Positions 33,188-45,300 are shown, counted from the first letter of the stretch. The stretch: 64,000 bases of DNA from Chrysaora quinquecirrha (GCA_014526335.1 JACTAT010000223.1:882083-946082), one strand, 5' to 3'. The notes: a model not told the origin generated them from the sequence alone. A program made the numbers and translations.

Positions 33188-33996
33188 TTTTTCTAGTCTC
33201 TGGGCTCAAGAATGGTTTTGAAGACTGCATGACTGATCTGTTAAAATTAAGCTTAATATCAATAATCTACCAATGTTTGAAATGGTTGCAGGGACTTACT
33301 TTGTTTTACGTTATGGAATAGTCAAGTTTTAACATATTGATGACAATAATTAAGCTAATTTTCTTACAATACCAACATGAGAATAATTTGATAAGCAGAC
33401 TTGAAGTAAACTGATTTGGTAAACGGATTTATATCCTTTACAGATCATATTTCAGAATTATTTCAAAATCATATTCCTTTGCATAAATTTCAAAACTTAG
33501 GGCTTCTACCCCTTGGCACCCTGTGCACTGTCATTTATGTATCATGGTTACTCTTGGGTTATCAATAATAGAGGGAAAGCAAAAATGGGGCTGAAAATTA
33601 AACTATAAGTTAAATATCCACTAAATATGATTAAATATCGAATGGATTAGATATCAATAGATTAGATATCAAAGGCTTGTCATGATAAGTGGTGAACATC
33701 ATGTCTAATACACGTATTTCTTTTTTTATAAGAAACTCGTTATAAGAAACCCCAACTCTCGAATTGCTAAAAATTGCTCAAATTGTTACTTACCATTTAG
33801 TCCCAAAACAAAGCATTTGGAAATTACAGTCTGTTTAGAAGTAAGAATAATCTTTCACGATATTGTCTCGAAAACTTTCACCAAGATTCATATGACAGAT
33901 ATATGAATAAAAGATGAGTTACTAGTTAGATTTTACTTTGGTAAATTATTACTTATACGGGTTTACTCCACTTGATAATACGAGATTGAAGTTGTA
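33188..33996. other. Academ-like element interior, non-coding
   Basis: AT-rich sequence upstream of the Academ-like gene. No ORF or RNA motif recognised. The repeat ATATCAAWRGATTAGATATC occurs near 33640-33670. Confidence 0.4.
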
Positions 33997-35933
33997 GTCC
34001 GGTGGCCAAATGCAAATTTCAAGGATGACCTTGTCATCGAGTACATATGGTTTTTATTTTATTTTCTGTTTATATGGTCATAGAAGACTCGAAAAAACGA
34101 AACTTGCCCCTTCCAAGTGTTGGGAAAATTTTTTTATGACCTGCTGAAGATGCGTCATGTCCAAGGTAAAAAATTCATCGAAAAATTTTCATGAATTGTC
34201 AAAACATAGTATTGTTTGGTCTCATTCGAGTGGAAATTGACTCTAGATTTTGAATATAGCATTAAGGTTAGTTTCCGTATATATAGATCAAAAGATATTG
34301 CTCAAGACATCTGATTTTTACAAAAAAATCAAAAAAGTAAAACTAAGAAAAATGTTCTTTGAAAAATTATCTTTAGTTTTTTAGTTAGCATAGCTTGTAT
34401 GTTAGTGAGTTAGCAAGTTAACTTTGGAAGATAGTAAGTTAGTTAGTAAACCAGTTAGCAAATTAGTTAGTTAGTTAGTTAAATTTAGTTTTTTTGTTAG
34501 TTTTGTAGGTAATTAATTAGTTGGTTTGTTAATTAGTTAAATAGTTAGTTTTTTTTATTAGTTAGTCTTATCACTAGTTAGTTACGTAGTTACTTACTTA
34601 GTTAGTTAGTTAGCCAGTTAGTAGCATGGTGTAAGTTAGTCAATTCGTTAGTTTGCTGCTTTAGAAGATTTTAAGTTAGTTTAAATCAGTTAGTTTGTTA
34701 GTTAGATAGCTAGTTAGGTTTTAGATAGTCAGTAAGTTACTTAGTTGGAATACCTTGTAAATTTGTCAGTTAGTTCGTTAGCTACTTTAGAAGATATTAA
34801 GGTGGTTAGTAAGTTACTTTATTAGATAGCTAGTTAGTTAGATAACTAGTTAGATAGTTGTTAGTTAGTTAGTGAGTTAGTTAGTTAGTTAGTTATTTAG
34901 TTAGTTAGTTAGTTAGTTGTTTAGTTAGTTTGCTAGTTATTTAGTCAGTTAGTTAGTTAGTTAATTATTTAGTTAGTTAGTAAATCAGTTAGCAAATTAG
35001 TTAGTTAGTTAGTTAAATTTAGTTTGTTTGTTAGTTTGTTAGGTAATTAATTAGTTGGTTTGTTAGTTAGTTAAATAGTTAGTTTGTTTTATTAGTTAGT
35101 CTTATCAATAGTTAGTTACGTAGTTACTTACTTAGTTAGTTAGTTAGTCAGTTAGTTATTTAGTTAGTTAGTTACTTAAGTAGCATAGCTTGTAAGTTAA
35201 TCAGTTTGTTAGTTAGCTATTTCCGAATATTGTAAGTCAGTTAGTAAGTTAGTTCGTTAGCTACTTTAGAAGATGTTAGTGAGTTAATTTGCTAGTTAGC
35301 TACTTAGTTAGGTAACTAGCTAGTTAGTTAGTTAATTAGTTAGTTAGCAAGTTAGTTAATTAGTTAATAAGTTTGTTTACCAGATTGTTAGTTTGTTAAC
35401 ATAGCTTGCAAGTTAGTTAGTTAGTTAGTGAGTGAGTTAGTCAGTTATCTGGCTTGTTAAGTTTTTAGATAGTCAGTAAGTTACTTAGTTAGAATACCTT
35501 GTAAATTAGTGAGTTAGTTCGTTAGGTACATTAAAAGGTAGTAAGGTGGTTCGTAAGTTACTTTATTAGTTAGCTAGTTAGTAAGGTAACTAGCTAGATA
35601 GTTATTAGTTAGTTAGCTAGTTAGTTATTTATTTAATCAGTTAGTTAGTAAGTTAGTTAGTTAGTTAGCTAGTTAGTTTCTTAGCTACATAGTTAGTTAG
35701 TTAGTTTTTTAGTTAGCTAGTTAGTTAGTTGGTTAGTCAGTTAGTTAATTAATTAGTTAGTTAGTTAGTTAATTAACTAACTAGCTACAATGCCTGCCAG
35801 AATTACTTGGAACACTCATCATATTTTTGAGCTTAATTAAGTAACTTAAAAGTTACGCTAACTAACTAACCAAATAACTAACTCACTAACTATTTAATTA
35901 TCTTACTAACTAAGTTACTAACTAAGTAGTTAT

Positions 35934-35967
<34 letters not shown>

Positions 35968-36242
35968 TACTATCTTTCAAGGTAACTAACTGACTAACTA
36001 ACTAGCTAGCTTAATAACTTACTAAATAACTAACTTACTATCTCCCAAATTATCTAATTAACTAACTGAGTAATGTGCAAGCTATGCTAACTAACAAACT
36101 GACTATATGACAAACTAGTTACCTAACTAACTAACTACCCTTTCTAACTAAGTAACTAACCAACTCAATATCTTCGAAAGTAGCTAACTAATTACCTGAC
36201 TAACGTACAAGCTATGCTAGCTAACTAAAAAACTAACTACCC

Positions 36243-36285
<43 letters not shown>

Positions 36286-36769
36286 CAACTAACTAACTGA
36301 CTAACTAACTAACTGACTAATTACCTAACTAACTCACTTACTAATTAAAAAACTTACTAACTGATTTACTATTTTAGTACCTTCCAAAGTAGCTAACTAA
36401 CTAACTTACTAACGTACAAGCTATGCTAACTAACTAAAGATAATTTTTCAAATAACATTTTTCTTAGGTTTTCTTTTTTGATTCTTTTTTATAAAAATCA
36501 GATGTCTTGATGCTATATTCGAAATCGAGAGTCAATTTCCATTCGAATGAGACCAAACAACACCATGTTTTGACAATTTACGAAAAATTTTTCGATACAT
36601 TTTTTACCTTGGACATGACGCATATTCGGCAGGTCATAAAAAAATTTGCCCAACACTTGGAAGGGGCAAGTTTGGCTTTTTCGAGTCTTCTATGACCATA
36701 CAAACAGAAGATAAAATAAAAACCCATATGTACTCGATGTCAAGGTCATCTCAACTGGCCACCGGACTA
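33997..36769. mobile_element. Fold-back element with (TTAG)n / (CTAA)n arms
   Basis: A giant inverted repeat. The outer arms 33997-34395 and 36436-36769 are about 90% identical by eye (the left arm has an extra 40 bp near 34265-34305) and start TAGTCCGGTGGCC. They continue inwards as a (TTAG)n-rich left satellite and a (CTAA)n-rich right satellite around a unique centre near 35790-35845. A TTG triplet flanks both ends, suggesting a 3-bp duplication. No coding capacity. TAG termini and 3-bp duplication match the surrounding Academ-like element, so it may be mobilised by the same machinery (inference). Confidence 0.75.
34380..36440. repeat. Degenerate TTAG satellite, inverted about the centre
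   Basis: Left: TTAGTTAG units with recurring 20-bp inserts of the type CATAGCTTGTAAGTTAG, 34380-35790. Right: CTAACTAA units with the inverse insert ACAAGCTATGCTAACTAAC, 35845-36440. Left and right arms are of unequal length (about 1.4 and 0.6 kb). Confidence 0.9.
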
Positions 36770-37010
36770 TTGTGGTCATTTCCTTACTAATAACAAGAAC
36801 TAGAAAGCACTCTTCCCATATCTTCTTCCTGTGTGTAATCTGTTTGTTCCAGACAGAAATATGACTCCTCTAACATTTTAAGAAGAAAATGAATTGTTTA
36901 GAAAAGTTACAAACTATGGAACACATCAAAAGATAGTTTGAAATAAAAACCAAGCAACAAATATCACGTTTAGCACATAGTTTTGCTGTTTCAAAATATG
37001 ATAACGTCAT
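36770..37010. other. Academ-like element interior between fold-back and right TIR
   Basis: About 240 bp of non-coding AT-rich DNA; nothing recognised. Confidence 0.4.
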
Positions 37011-37304
37011 AGTCTAAATATAGAACTTGGTCCAATTTACAAAACTATATATCATATGAAAGGCCTTATCTAGCTCTATTCAGATATGCATTTATTTGAT
37101 GATTGTAACTGATATCAATGAAGATATGGCGAGATTTATGGAAAAATTTTTCATTTAGGTGACGTCACAATTTTGGTAACTTCCTGTCATTTTTCGAAAT
37201 GTTGTCTTGTCTTAAATTGATCTTAACGATCAAAATTTGTGTTTTAAACTTTAAAAAGCTTGGTTAGGCAGTTGCTTAGATGGCTAGGGTATTTACCCTG
37301 TCTA

Positions 37305-37375
37305 CTTGATCTATCAAAACATCCACGGAAGGTATCAAAGTGCTGCTGCTCAGGGCTATAAAGATGCAGAAAGGA
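37305..37375 (+). pseudogene. P2RX7_C-like gene, final exon part
   Basis: LIYQNIHGRYQSAAAQGYKDAERRN then TAA: the expected continuation of the exon cut at 26184 (family form: a basic/hydrophobic helix followed by an F/Y..GF/GY end). A small frame difference exists across the junction. It converges with the transposase stop at 37551. Confidence 0.6.
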
Positions 37376-37550
37376 GAAACTAATAGAAGTATGAAAATCT
37401 TAAGTCTTACACTGCTTTTTTCTTTTCGGGGGTAATGTTGTGATATATACAATGCGTTCCTTCTGGATTAATTTGACTAATATATTAGCAATATATAACT
37501 AGGGTAGTTAATTTTGTATTTCCACTTCTTGCATAGAGGCCGTCTTCTTG

Positions 37551-40500
37551 CTACAGACAGCGAATCTGCTCCTCTCTCGTCTGCTCTCTTTTCCATAACT
37601 TCTTGTTCTTCAGCTGTAAAAACATTCATCATTTTAGCATTAGATTTTAATAATTAAATCCTCTTGCAGAGCACCGTTCAATTGTTGGAAGCAAAGTAAA
37701 AACAAAAACTTTATTTACCTGATGGAAACAGTGTGACTTCTTTTGCATGTCTCTCTTTGTATTGTTGTACTGCTTCACTTTTCCTTTTTCGATTTTGAAA
37801 CTGGTCAACAAGCGATCCTGGTTGCCTTTTTCGTGTTCTTCTGTTACTTCAGATAATTCCTTTGCTATTGCTGACAGTAACAGATCCATGATTCCTTGAA
37901 CATATCCTTTGAAAAAAATATGATATATACCATAAAGCATTAAGAAAATAAATAATTTAGCTTTTTGGACAAATAACTTTGCATACTTACCGTAAGCTGG
38001 CACAACAGGAATCCGTCTGACAATTTCTTGGCCCAGTCTGTATTTTGGATAAGAGACTTTGAAATATTCTTCTCCTGTCTTTGATATCATTGTTTTTCGT
38101 TGAATGTTTTCATTGAAATGTAAAGTTGTAATTGCATGTCTAAAAAAGGTGGTGGTTTAATTATTCTGTTGATATTGATAGAATGTTCTCCAAATACATG
38201 CCCCCTTTAGGAAATGAAAAGTTGAAAAGTATTTTTCAGTAGCTGTTGAAATCAAATAGCTTTATTAATTCTCCTTGATTTATTATAACCAAATAACAAT
38301 AAATACACAAGAAAACTGCAGATTTTTTTTCCAATAATGTACACACATTTTTACTTGCAGACTCATAGCATTTACATTCATAGATTGCATCTCTTTTTGT
38401 TCCAGGTGTTAATTTGAGAAGTTTATGAAAGTGCAGTATGATATTAATTTAAAGCATCTTACCTAACATTGGTGCCCATCCAGGAAAAATGCAACATTAT
38501 TGGATTCCATTGATTCAATGTGGAATGAAAGCTCTCCAAGCAACTGGTTTGATCATTGGATGAAAGCATTTTTATTGCTTTACACAATTTGCTGTCAGAT
38601 ATAACTGCTTTCAGCTTGTCAAATGCCTCTGTACCTGTAAATATGAGACAATGATATTGTTTCATCGAAAAGTTGAAATAAAGTGAAAAAGGGTACACAA
38701 CACAAGGAAAGCAATCAAAACTTTGGACAATACCTATTTTAATCCAGTTTCTGCGTTCAGCAATTGGTTCATGCACACATTTTGGGAAAAGTGAATCTTC
38801 GTGATTGTTGGGCTTGTTTGCAATATGATTGAGGAAAGATTTCCATTTTGCCAAAGTAAGATCTCCAAATGCTGCTTTAGTGGATGTTGCGCACCAGTAT
38901 GAATGATTTCGAATACCTTTGATCCACAGCAAAAGTTTCTCACACCCTTTCTCCTTCCCAATGCTGGTGATCCTCTTGATGATAGACTTTCCGACATACC
39001 AGGGATCAAAATAATGCTTGGTAAGTGGCTGCTGCTCTCTTAACCATTTGGCAATGCTATTATGCCTGTCTGATATAAAAGTTGGCAGAGTCACAGAATA
39101 CGATTGCAAAAATTTAAAGGCACGTTTTACTCCTTCCAGCTCCGAGTACTCCCTTTGGTCTCATTTGCCGGTACAAATGAAAAATGTGTTTTAATAAATG
39201 TAAAAATGGGTATTGCACCCTAGGTTACAGTATCGTGCCCTGCTGAAAGGACTTTAATATCGGGCAAAACAACAGCCATTGCTGAAAATGTAAGATAAGT
39301 TGAAGAAAATTTTGTGTCATAAAATATCTTGAAGACAGTGCTGTGGCACTTTTGCTCCTCTTTTTTGGTACATTTTATTGTAAACTAGCAAACCGTTTCT
39401 AGGTTGAAATTGCTCTGGAAGTTGGGTTTTTTACAACCAAGTCAAAGGAAGAAGTGAAAACAAAGTGACAAAGTAAAAAGTATCTTGTTTGTATGAAATA
39501 TTAGGACCATGGTCCTATATTTCGATTGTAGGATACTTGCAGTGCAGTGCAAAGAATGAGTTATACCAAAAAAATTTTAATCATATGTATAATAACTGTT
39601 TGATTCTATTCCAGATGAATCTTACCTGGACAATCTCAAAATGAACAATTTTCATAATTGAAGGACAGAACATAGTATAAGCACCATATTTGACACAGTG
39701 GCCCATGGAATCAAAACGACCATCACCACACCATACCAAGTCATCCCTTTTTGCAAGCACATTTATCAGATCTAAGCGATAAGTCTCCCAGTGTTTGAGA
39801 ACTGCTGGAAAAAGAAATTTCTTTTGGTGATAGTAGTAGGTTCTGGCCGTATATGCTGATAATCCCATATGCCCAAAAACAAGAAGCAATTTGCTGATTG
39901 ACGCTCCAGCCATGAGACTTCCAAAGCTTAGCAACAAATTCCCTGCTGGAAAACCAGCCTTGATGGTAGGCTGCGAATTCCAAATGAAAGATTTTAGTCC
40001 ACATGTGAGACAGCTTTGGCTGATTTTTTACCATTTTTCCATTCCTTTTCATGGATACATTTGGATTTTCAGTCTTGCATTTAAAACAAAGCATTGTAAA
40101 AAGATTAACAAGCATTGAGTAGAATATCACAAATTTCGGTTCACTCTCAACTGAGTATTTCAAGTCACTGAAAAAATAAACGTCTTCTTAATAAGGTGAA
40201 TGCTTTTTTCCTTTGTTCATTTTTGACAACTGTTTCAAAAATCATATAACTATCTTGCGAGTCAGTTATATATTTTACCTGATGTTTCTTCTTGTGAAAT
40301 TGTTCATATTGTCATCATCATCATTATTTTTACTGTCGATTTCTTCTTCATTAATAAATTTGGCATCTATTTTGCTCTCCAAGCACCAGTCAGAGTCATT
40401 GTCACGTACTTCGCTGTCACATACTTTGTCATCGGAATCTGAAAGGTTTTCTTCTTCGACCTCCATGTGATACGCTGGCTTTACTTGAAGCTGAACAGCT

Positions 40501-40946
40501 TGCTTCTGCTGCCTGAGCTGCTTTATTTTTCTTTTCAGATAATTGATTGCCTGCAAGTGAATATAAAACAAAAGGGTTGATTGCTTCTCTAAAAGTATGT
40601 ATCTAAGCTTGTTGTTGGTAAGTAGCATAAAATAAGCTCTGCTTACATTCACTTGTTTGGTTATCTTTGCTCTCTGTTTATTTAATTTTTGATGCTGTCC
40701 ATTTAATCTTCGTTTCATATTCTTCAAATCTTTTGATTTCTTCTTGCAGTCTTCGCAGTTTTCAACGGGTGTCTTGACATAAAAATCCAGTTCTGGGGCT
40801 GCTAAGCTGGGTTCACTGCTAGTTTTAGAAGATTGCGCTTCAAATGTATCAGTTTTAGAAGATGATGCTTCAAGAAACATTGATTCTGATCTGCTTGATT
40901 CCGCATCACTTTTGAAGGTTGATCCCACATTCATTACATCACGCAT
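37551..40946 (-). CDS. Kolobok-type transposase, eight exons, nearly intact
   Basis: Exons by GT-AG junctions: 40946-40647, 40550-40279, 40167-39626, about 39170-38732, 38633-38463, 38139-37991, about 37907-37719, 37613-37551 (stop TAG 37551-37553). The N-terminus is Ser-rich, with CEDCKKKSKDLKNMKRRL and coiled-coil character. The core includes EPKFVIFYSML, CFKCKTENP, PAGNLLLSFGSLMAG, GDGRFDSMGHCVKYGAY (acidic motif), TFISDRHNSIAKWLRE (second acid) and SCLESFHSTLNQW (probable Glu), then EEYFKVSYPKYRLGQ near the end. One frame break at an A-run near 40030 (T-run on +) separates otherwise collinear coding; it could be real or an assembly error. It would cut and paste the 25140-42028 element. 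Confidence 0.7.
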
Positions 40947-42013
40947 AAGCTACAAAATATGTATGTAATATTGTATATTCATCTAAAATCACTGAAATAC
41001 CACATTTCCTCTAACAAGAGCCGTAACATCTAAAGGATTGTAGAGGCATTTATTGAAGGACTCGAGCATAAAGTTTATTATTCTTATTATTTATAATTTT
41101 AATAAAAATTCCGCTTTTATAGTTATGCGCTTATAAGAGGGCAGCCCTTGTTTGGGGATTTAAAGGTGTAGCGCTTGTCGGATGATATACGAATAGGTAC
41201 AATATAAAACCAACATGTCTTTATACATTCTTGGTATTGAATATGACGTACTGTATATACATACATATACAGATACATATACATTTTGTTAATTCGTCAT
41301 TATACATATGATATGCTACATTTATTTTCTGTTTTCTTGATGAATGAAATTAAATATAACCAGGTGTATATTCTTGCTAACCTTCCTTCGTTCACGTTTC
41401 GATGGCGATTTCGGTTTCTCTTCTTTATTGGCAGAGACCAAGTAGATAGGTACCGCATCTCTCTGTAAAAACTTTTTTGTTTTTGAAGTGTCGAATCCTT
41501 CAAGTTGGCCAGCTAAATTTTCATGTAGCAACTAGCTTCAAAATGATCAAAGCAAAGGACAGGGTTGGAATATAGTTTAGGGTCAAAATTAGGCCTACGC
41601 TTCCCAACAAATCTAACCCACTGTCGATTAATATTTGGATCTTTTGGAAAACGATGGAGGTTGATGCCCTTGGTTTTGCTATTATTACAGCAGCTTTTAT
41701 TGTCTAGAGTGCCTGCCGGAGTACCAAATTTTAGTATTCTTATCGGTCTCCATCGTTCTCTGTGATCTTATGTAGCAAAAAGCTAGAATGATGTCAAAAT
41801 CGCGAAATAAAATTAATTTTGCACGCGTCCATAACTTTACATCACAGAATTGGAAACGAGGCTTGTCTAAAAGGGTGATTTGGTGCCACATTTTCATTGC
41901 AAAATAATTGTTACGTTTACCCCGTAGTTCAGGCAAGTTCACCCCATTTAGGATAAAATTTTCAAAGAAGGGGTAATTTAATACAGGCATTCAGAATATG
42001 AAATAAAAAGAAG
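40947..42013. other. Kolobok-type element, 5' non-coding side of the transposase
   Basis: No gene seen. Open stretches at 41286-41531 and 41565-41990 on either strand overlap and show no motif. It should contain the transposase promoter and first untranslated exon. Confidence 0.4.
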
Positions 42014-42028
42014 GGCTTCATTTCCTCT

Positions 42029-42190
42029 TTAATAAGGCAAGCAGCTGAGTCAATTGAGAGCATTCAAAAGGATGAAGAGGTTATTGATTTAGCTACAGAT
42101 ATAGCCCTCGCAAATTCTTGTCAATATGGAATCGATCCAGAAGCAGAGTATGCTAGACAACACCGACCCAGAAGAGTCCCATCAAGTTTT
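42029..42190 (+). pseudogene. hAT/ZMYM-type transposase relic, right part
   Basis: RQAAESIESIQKDEEVIDLA, EAEYARQHRPRRVPSS: the late core of DUF4371/ZMYM-like hAT proteins (family form ...LVKNTI..L...R, R.PRRRR.P.R). It continues the frame left at 25135 when one TTAA is removed. It ends where a LINE begins, about 42190. Confidence 0.7.
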
Positions 42191-42199
42191 ATTATAATC

Positions 42200-43592
42200 T
42201 GTAAGCCTACGGCACACCCTGTTCTCTGCTCTAACCCTACAGAATTCTGATGCGGTCATGGCTGAAGTAGAAGCTGATTCTCCGATCCTTTCAACATTCA
42301 AAACCAACTTTAACGAAAATATTGCTAGCGAAATGATTATAAGGAACAAGTTAAAGATCGAAGAAGAAATAAGAAGACTAAAGGCAGGCAAAAATGGGCA
42401 GATTTCAATTTGGTTTTGTCAAACCTAGAAAAACATGGCCTAACTCGAGATTCGACGCAAGATCTGATGATACACGTGATAGTAAATGGCATGATCGAAA
42501 GTTCACTCGCTATCTTCAAATCACAGCACCTGAGACAGAGCTTAATTACTGAGGATGAACCAACGAACACCGACCCTGTTGCCAGCTCCATCAGGAACAT
42601 TAGTCAAGAAATATCAACAAAAAAGCGACCAACATGTAAAGATGGAGACTATATCAAGGACGGGACGGGTTGAAAGAGCATGGACAGGAAGTAAAGTTTT
42701 TGGAAACTGTCAATGAACTGGCGAGATCTCTACAAAAAACAAATGATATGCTCAATGCTGAAAGAAAAAATGCCAAAAAATTGTGGAAGAAAATTATCAG
42801 CTAAAATTAAATTTGAGAGATTTAGAAATCTACCAAGCTCGCAAACAGATCAGTCCCACTCTCAAGAGGCATGAAGCTTTCAGCATTTCGTTGCTAGAAG
42901 AAAGTCAAGATGAGGTGACAAAGGAAACAAAGGCAAAGCACAATGTGAAGAGCAAGGTAACAAACAAAGATCAGCAGTCAAGCAATAACATCAAAAGAAA
43001 CAGTAAGGACATTTCAAAGCAGGAAACAAAGCGGAATGGAAAACAACAAAGACAAGAGACGAATGACAATGCTAGAAAAACGACATCAAGAAATCCAATA
43101 CAAATCTGTTTAGTTGGAGATTCTCAGCTCTTATGTCTAGATTCTGACAAAATGTCAAACAACCATCACGAAGTAAACTTAAAAGCAAAATCAGGAATGA
43201 AGGTGGAAGAGGCAGCCAATCATGTAGACGACAGTGAAGCAGATGTTATTATAGTGCACGTTGGAACAAATAACCTTCGTGATTCAACCCCAGAGGATGT
43301 TGCAGAAAATGTAATGAAAACATTCAAGAAACTGAAGCAAAGAAACCCAAAGTCTCAACTGGTTTACTCTTCAATATTCAGAAGAAAAGGTAGAAACGCA
43401 ACAAATGGTATGAATGTGAAAGTTTCTAAAACTATAATATTTTGAAAGAAGAGCTATCACTACAGGGTATTGACCATATCGACAATGACAATATTTTATA
43501 TGGTAACATTTGCAAAGACGACTTGCACATCAACCAAGGAGGTGCGAAAAGATTTGTGCGTAATGTTAAAAAGAATGTAGAGTATTGGTAGG
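42200..43592 (+). pseudogene. LINE ORF1 with SGNH/GDSL-esterase-like domain
   Basis: A coiled-coil, Lys/Asn-rich N-terminal part (42300-42780, frame broken at 42670-42783) is followed by an esterase-like domain: QICLVGDSQLLCLD (block with the catalytic-type Ser after GD), KAKSGMKVEEAANHV, ADVIIVHVGTNNLRD (the GTND-type block), QLVYSSIFRR, and after a frame change near 43440 DDLHINQGGAKRF (the DxxH block). CR1-like LINEs carry such ORF1 esterase domains; their role in transposition is unclear. Confidence 0.75.
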
Positions 43593-43689
43593 GGTATAAG
43601 GGGTCAAAAGAAGCTCTTAAAGATTCAAAAGATATTAAAACTAAATCAAAAAGAGAGTTGCGTTTTGCAGCACTCAATGTAGTTATTTA

Positions 43690-45300
43690 CGCAAACATCA
43701 CCATGAAGTAGAACTAATGATAAATAGTCATAACATACAAATATTAGGTTTAAACGAAACTAGGCTAAGCAACAACATAAGCGATTCAGAGGTGGAGCTA
43801 GATGGTTTCGATATTCACCGCAAGGATAGAGATATAAACGGCAGTGGTGTTGTACTGTATGTGAAAGTGAACTCCAACATTAACCATAAACGTAGGTACG
43901 ATATTGATAATGAGCAATTAGAAATCGTAGCCATAGAGGTCCCTCCTACTCAAGCTAAGAGCTTTATAGTGATATGTTGGTACAGGCTCCCAACTTCGAG
44001 AGAAGACAAGGAGAGTTTCATGGCATTGAGAAGCCTCCTCTCCACCACTGATGCAGAGGGTAAAGAAATTATCTTAATTGGTGACACGAATTGCGACTTA
44101 AAAAATCCAAAAGATAGGTGCACCAAAAGTTTAAAGTCAATTAACACTGAGTTCCAACTCGAGAAGCAAATAAGTGAATACACAAGGATAGCTGCAAAAG
44201 AGAAGGATGGTGTTCCCCATATCTCTAAATCGCTAATAGATCACTTTGCTACTAATCGCCCAACTTACATACTAGCAGCAAAAGTGCTAAAGCAAAGCAT
44301 GGTGGATCACTACCCCATTTTTGCAATTAGAAAGCTAAATGCAAAAAGACCCTCAGGTGAACATAAGAAAGTAGTCCAGACACGCAATCTTAGAAATTAT
44401 GATAAAAACCTATTTTTGGAGGATTTATCCACTATTGACTGGGAAGAGACTTTTGCCCCTGTTGATGGTGACCCAAACCTCATGGCTTCGGTTTTTAACA
44501 ACGTTATATCTTGTTTCTTAGATACGCATGCGCCAATAAAGCAGAGGAAGGTCACAAGTAACCACGCTCCCTGGATAACATCAAACCTTAAAAACCTAAT
44601 GAAAGAGAGAGATGAAGCTAAAAAGAAATCTCAGAAAGATGCTTCCTATTGGTCAGTCTATAAAAAAATAAGGAACAAAGTTACTTGGAAACTTTGTGAA
44701 AGAGTTAGGGAATATTACAACAACCTGATAGAGGATACCCAGAACAACCCTAAAGCTATGTGGAAAACAATAAATAAAGTTTTACATAGGAACTCAAATC
44801 ACACCAATACCCAAAGCGTCTTTTTGAAGGTACTGAACTCAAATCATCCGCTCAAATTTCTGAAGCCTTTGATAGACACTTCACTACGGTTGGGCCTAAG
44901 TTAGCAGATAAAATCAAAGGACAGCCATCGGATGATCCCTTACAGTACCTAGATGATAGATCCAATTCCAATGAATTCCAACTTTAGAAAATAAGCGTAG
45001 AGTACACTAAGGGTGCTTTAAAGGCATTGGATAGCTCGAAATCTCCAGAATCCCTGTTAAAGTCCTAAAAGATGCATTGGATATAGTAGCATTGCCTTTA
45101 ACATTGATATACAATGCATCTATAGAAAAGGGAATTTTTCCTCAGTCCTGGAAAATAGCTCGAGGAACACCTGTTTACAAGGCCGGTAATAAAAAAACAC
45201 ATGTAAACAATTATCGACCTATTTCGGTTCTCTCAGTTGTATGAAGAATTCTAGAAAAGGTTGTTCACGATCAACTGATGGAGTATCTTAAAGTATTATT
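43690..45300 (+). pseudogene. LINE ORF2: endonuclease and truncated reverse transcriptase
   Basis: A 395-codon frame (43717-44904) starting in the APE endonuclease: ILGLNETRLSN (catalytic Glu), GSGVVLYVK, IVICWYRLP, IILIGDTNCDLK (Asp), SLIDHFATN, and SMVDHYPIFA (His). The linker NHAPWITSNLKNLMKERD follows. Beyond 44904, in other frames, RT begins (FPQSWKIARGTPVYKAGNKK, NNYRPISVLSVV) and stops at about 45290 at a TTATTATTA microsatellite; the RT core is missing. Confidence 0.85.

Larger units (their letters stand above)
26185..37304. mobile_element. Academ-like DNA transposon (11.1 kb)
   Basis: Long terminal inverted repeats of about 290 bp: 26185-26480 and 37011-37304, near 85% by eye, both beginning TAGAYAGGKTAAATACCC. 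A CTT triplet flanks both ends, a likely 3-bp duplication. The flanks belong to the same P2RX7_C-like exon. The cargo is a large - strand gene with an XPG/PIN-like nuclease segment. Long TIRs, a short 3-4 bp duplication and an XPG domain are traits of the Academ superfamily (from memory). Two younger elements sit inside it. Confidence 0.65.
25140..42028. mobile_element. Kolobok-type DNA transposon, two convergent genes, 16.9 kb with later insertions
   Basis: Terminal inverted repeats AGAGGAAATGAAACC (25140-25154) and GGCTTCATTTCCTCT (42014-42028) match at 14 of 15 positions, and both are flanked by TTAA (25136-25139, 42029-42032). TTAA duplications are the Kolobok and piggyBac rule; the transposase inside is not piggyBac-like. 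If one TTAA is dropped, the hAT reading frame runs straight across, which independently supports the limits. Minus the 11.1-kb Academ-like insertion, the native length is about 5.8 kb, with a P2RX7_C-like gene (+) and an eight-exon transposase (-). Confidence 0.8.

Noticed and set aside
34380..36440. Telomere-like repeat (TTAG) or chromosome end
   Set aside because: Metazoan telomeres are mostly TTAGGG (arthropods TTAGG); the tract is inverted about a centre and lies in a fold-back element.
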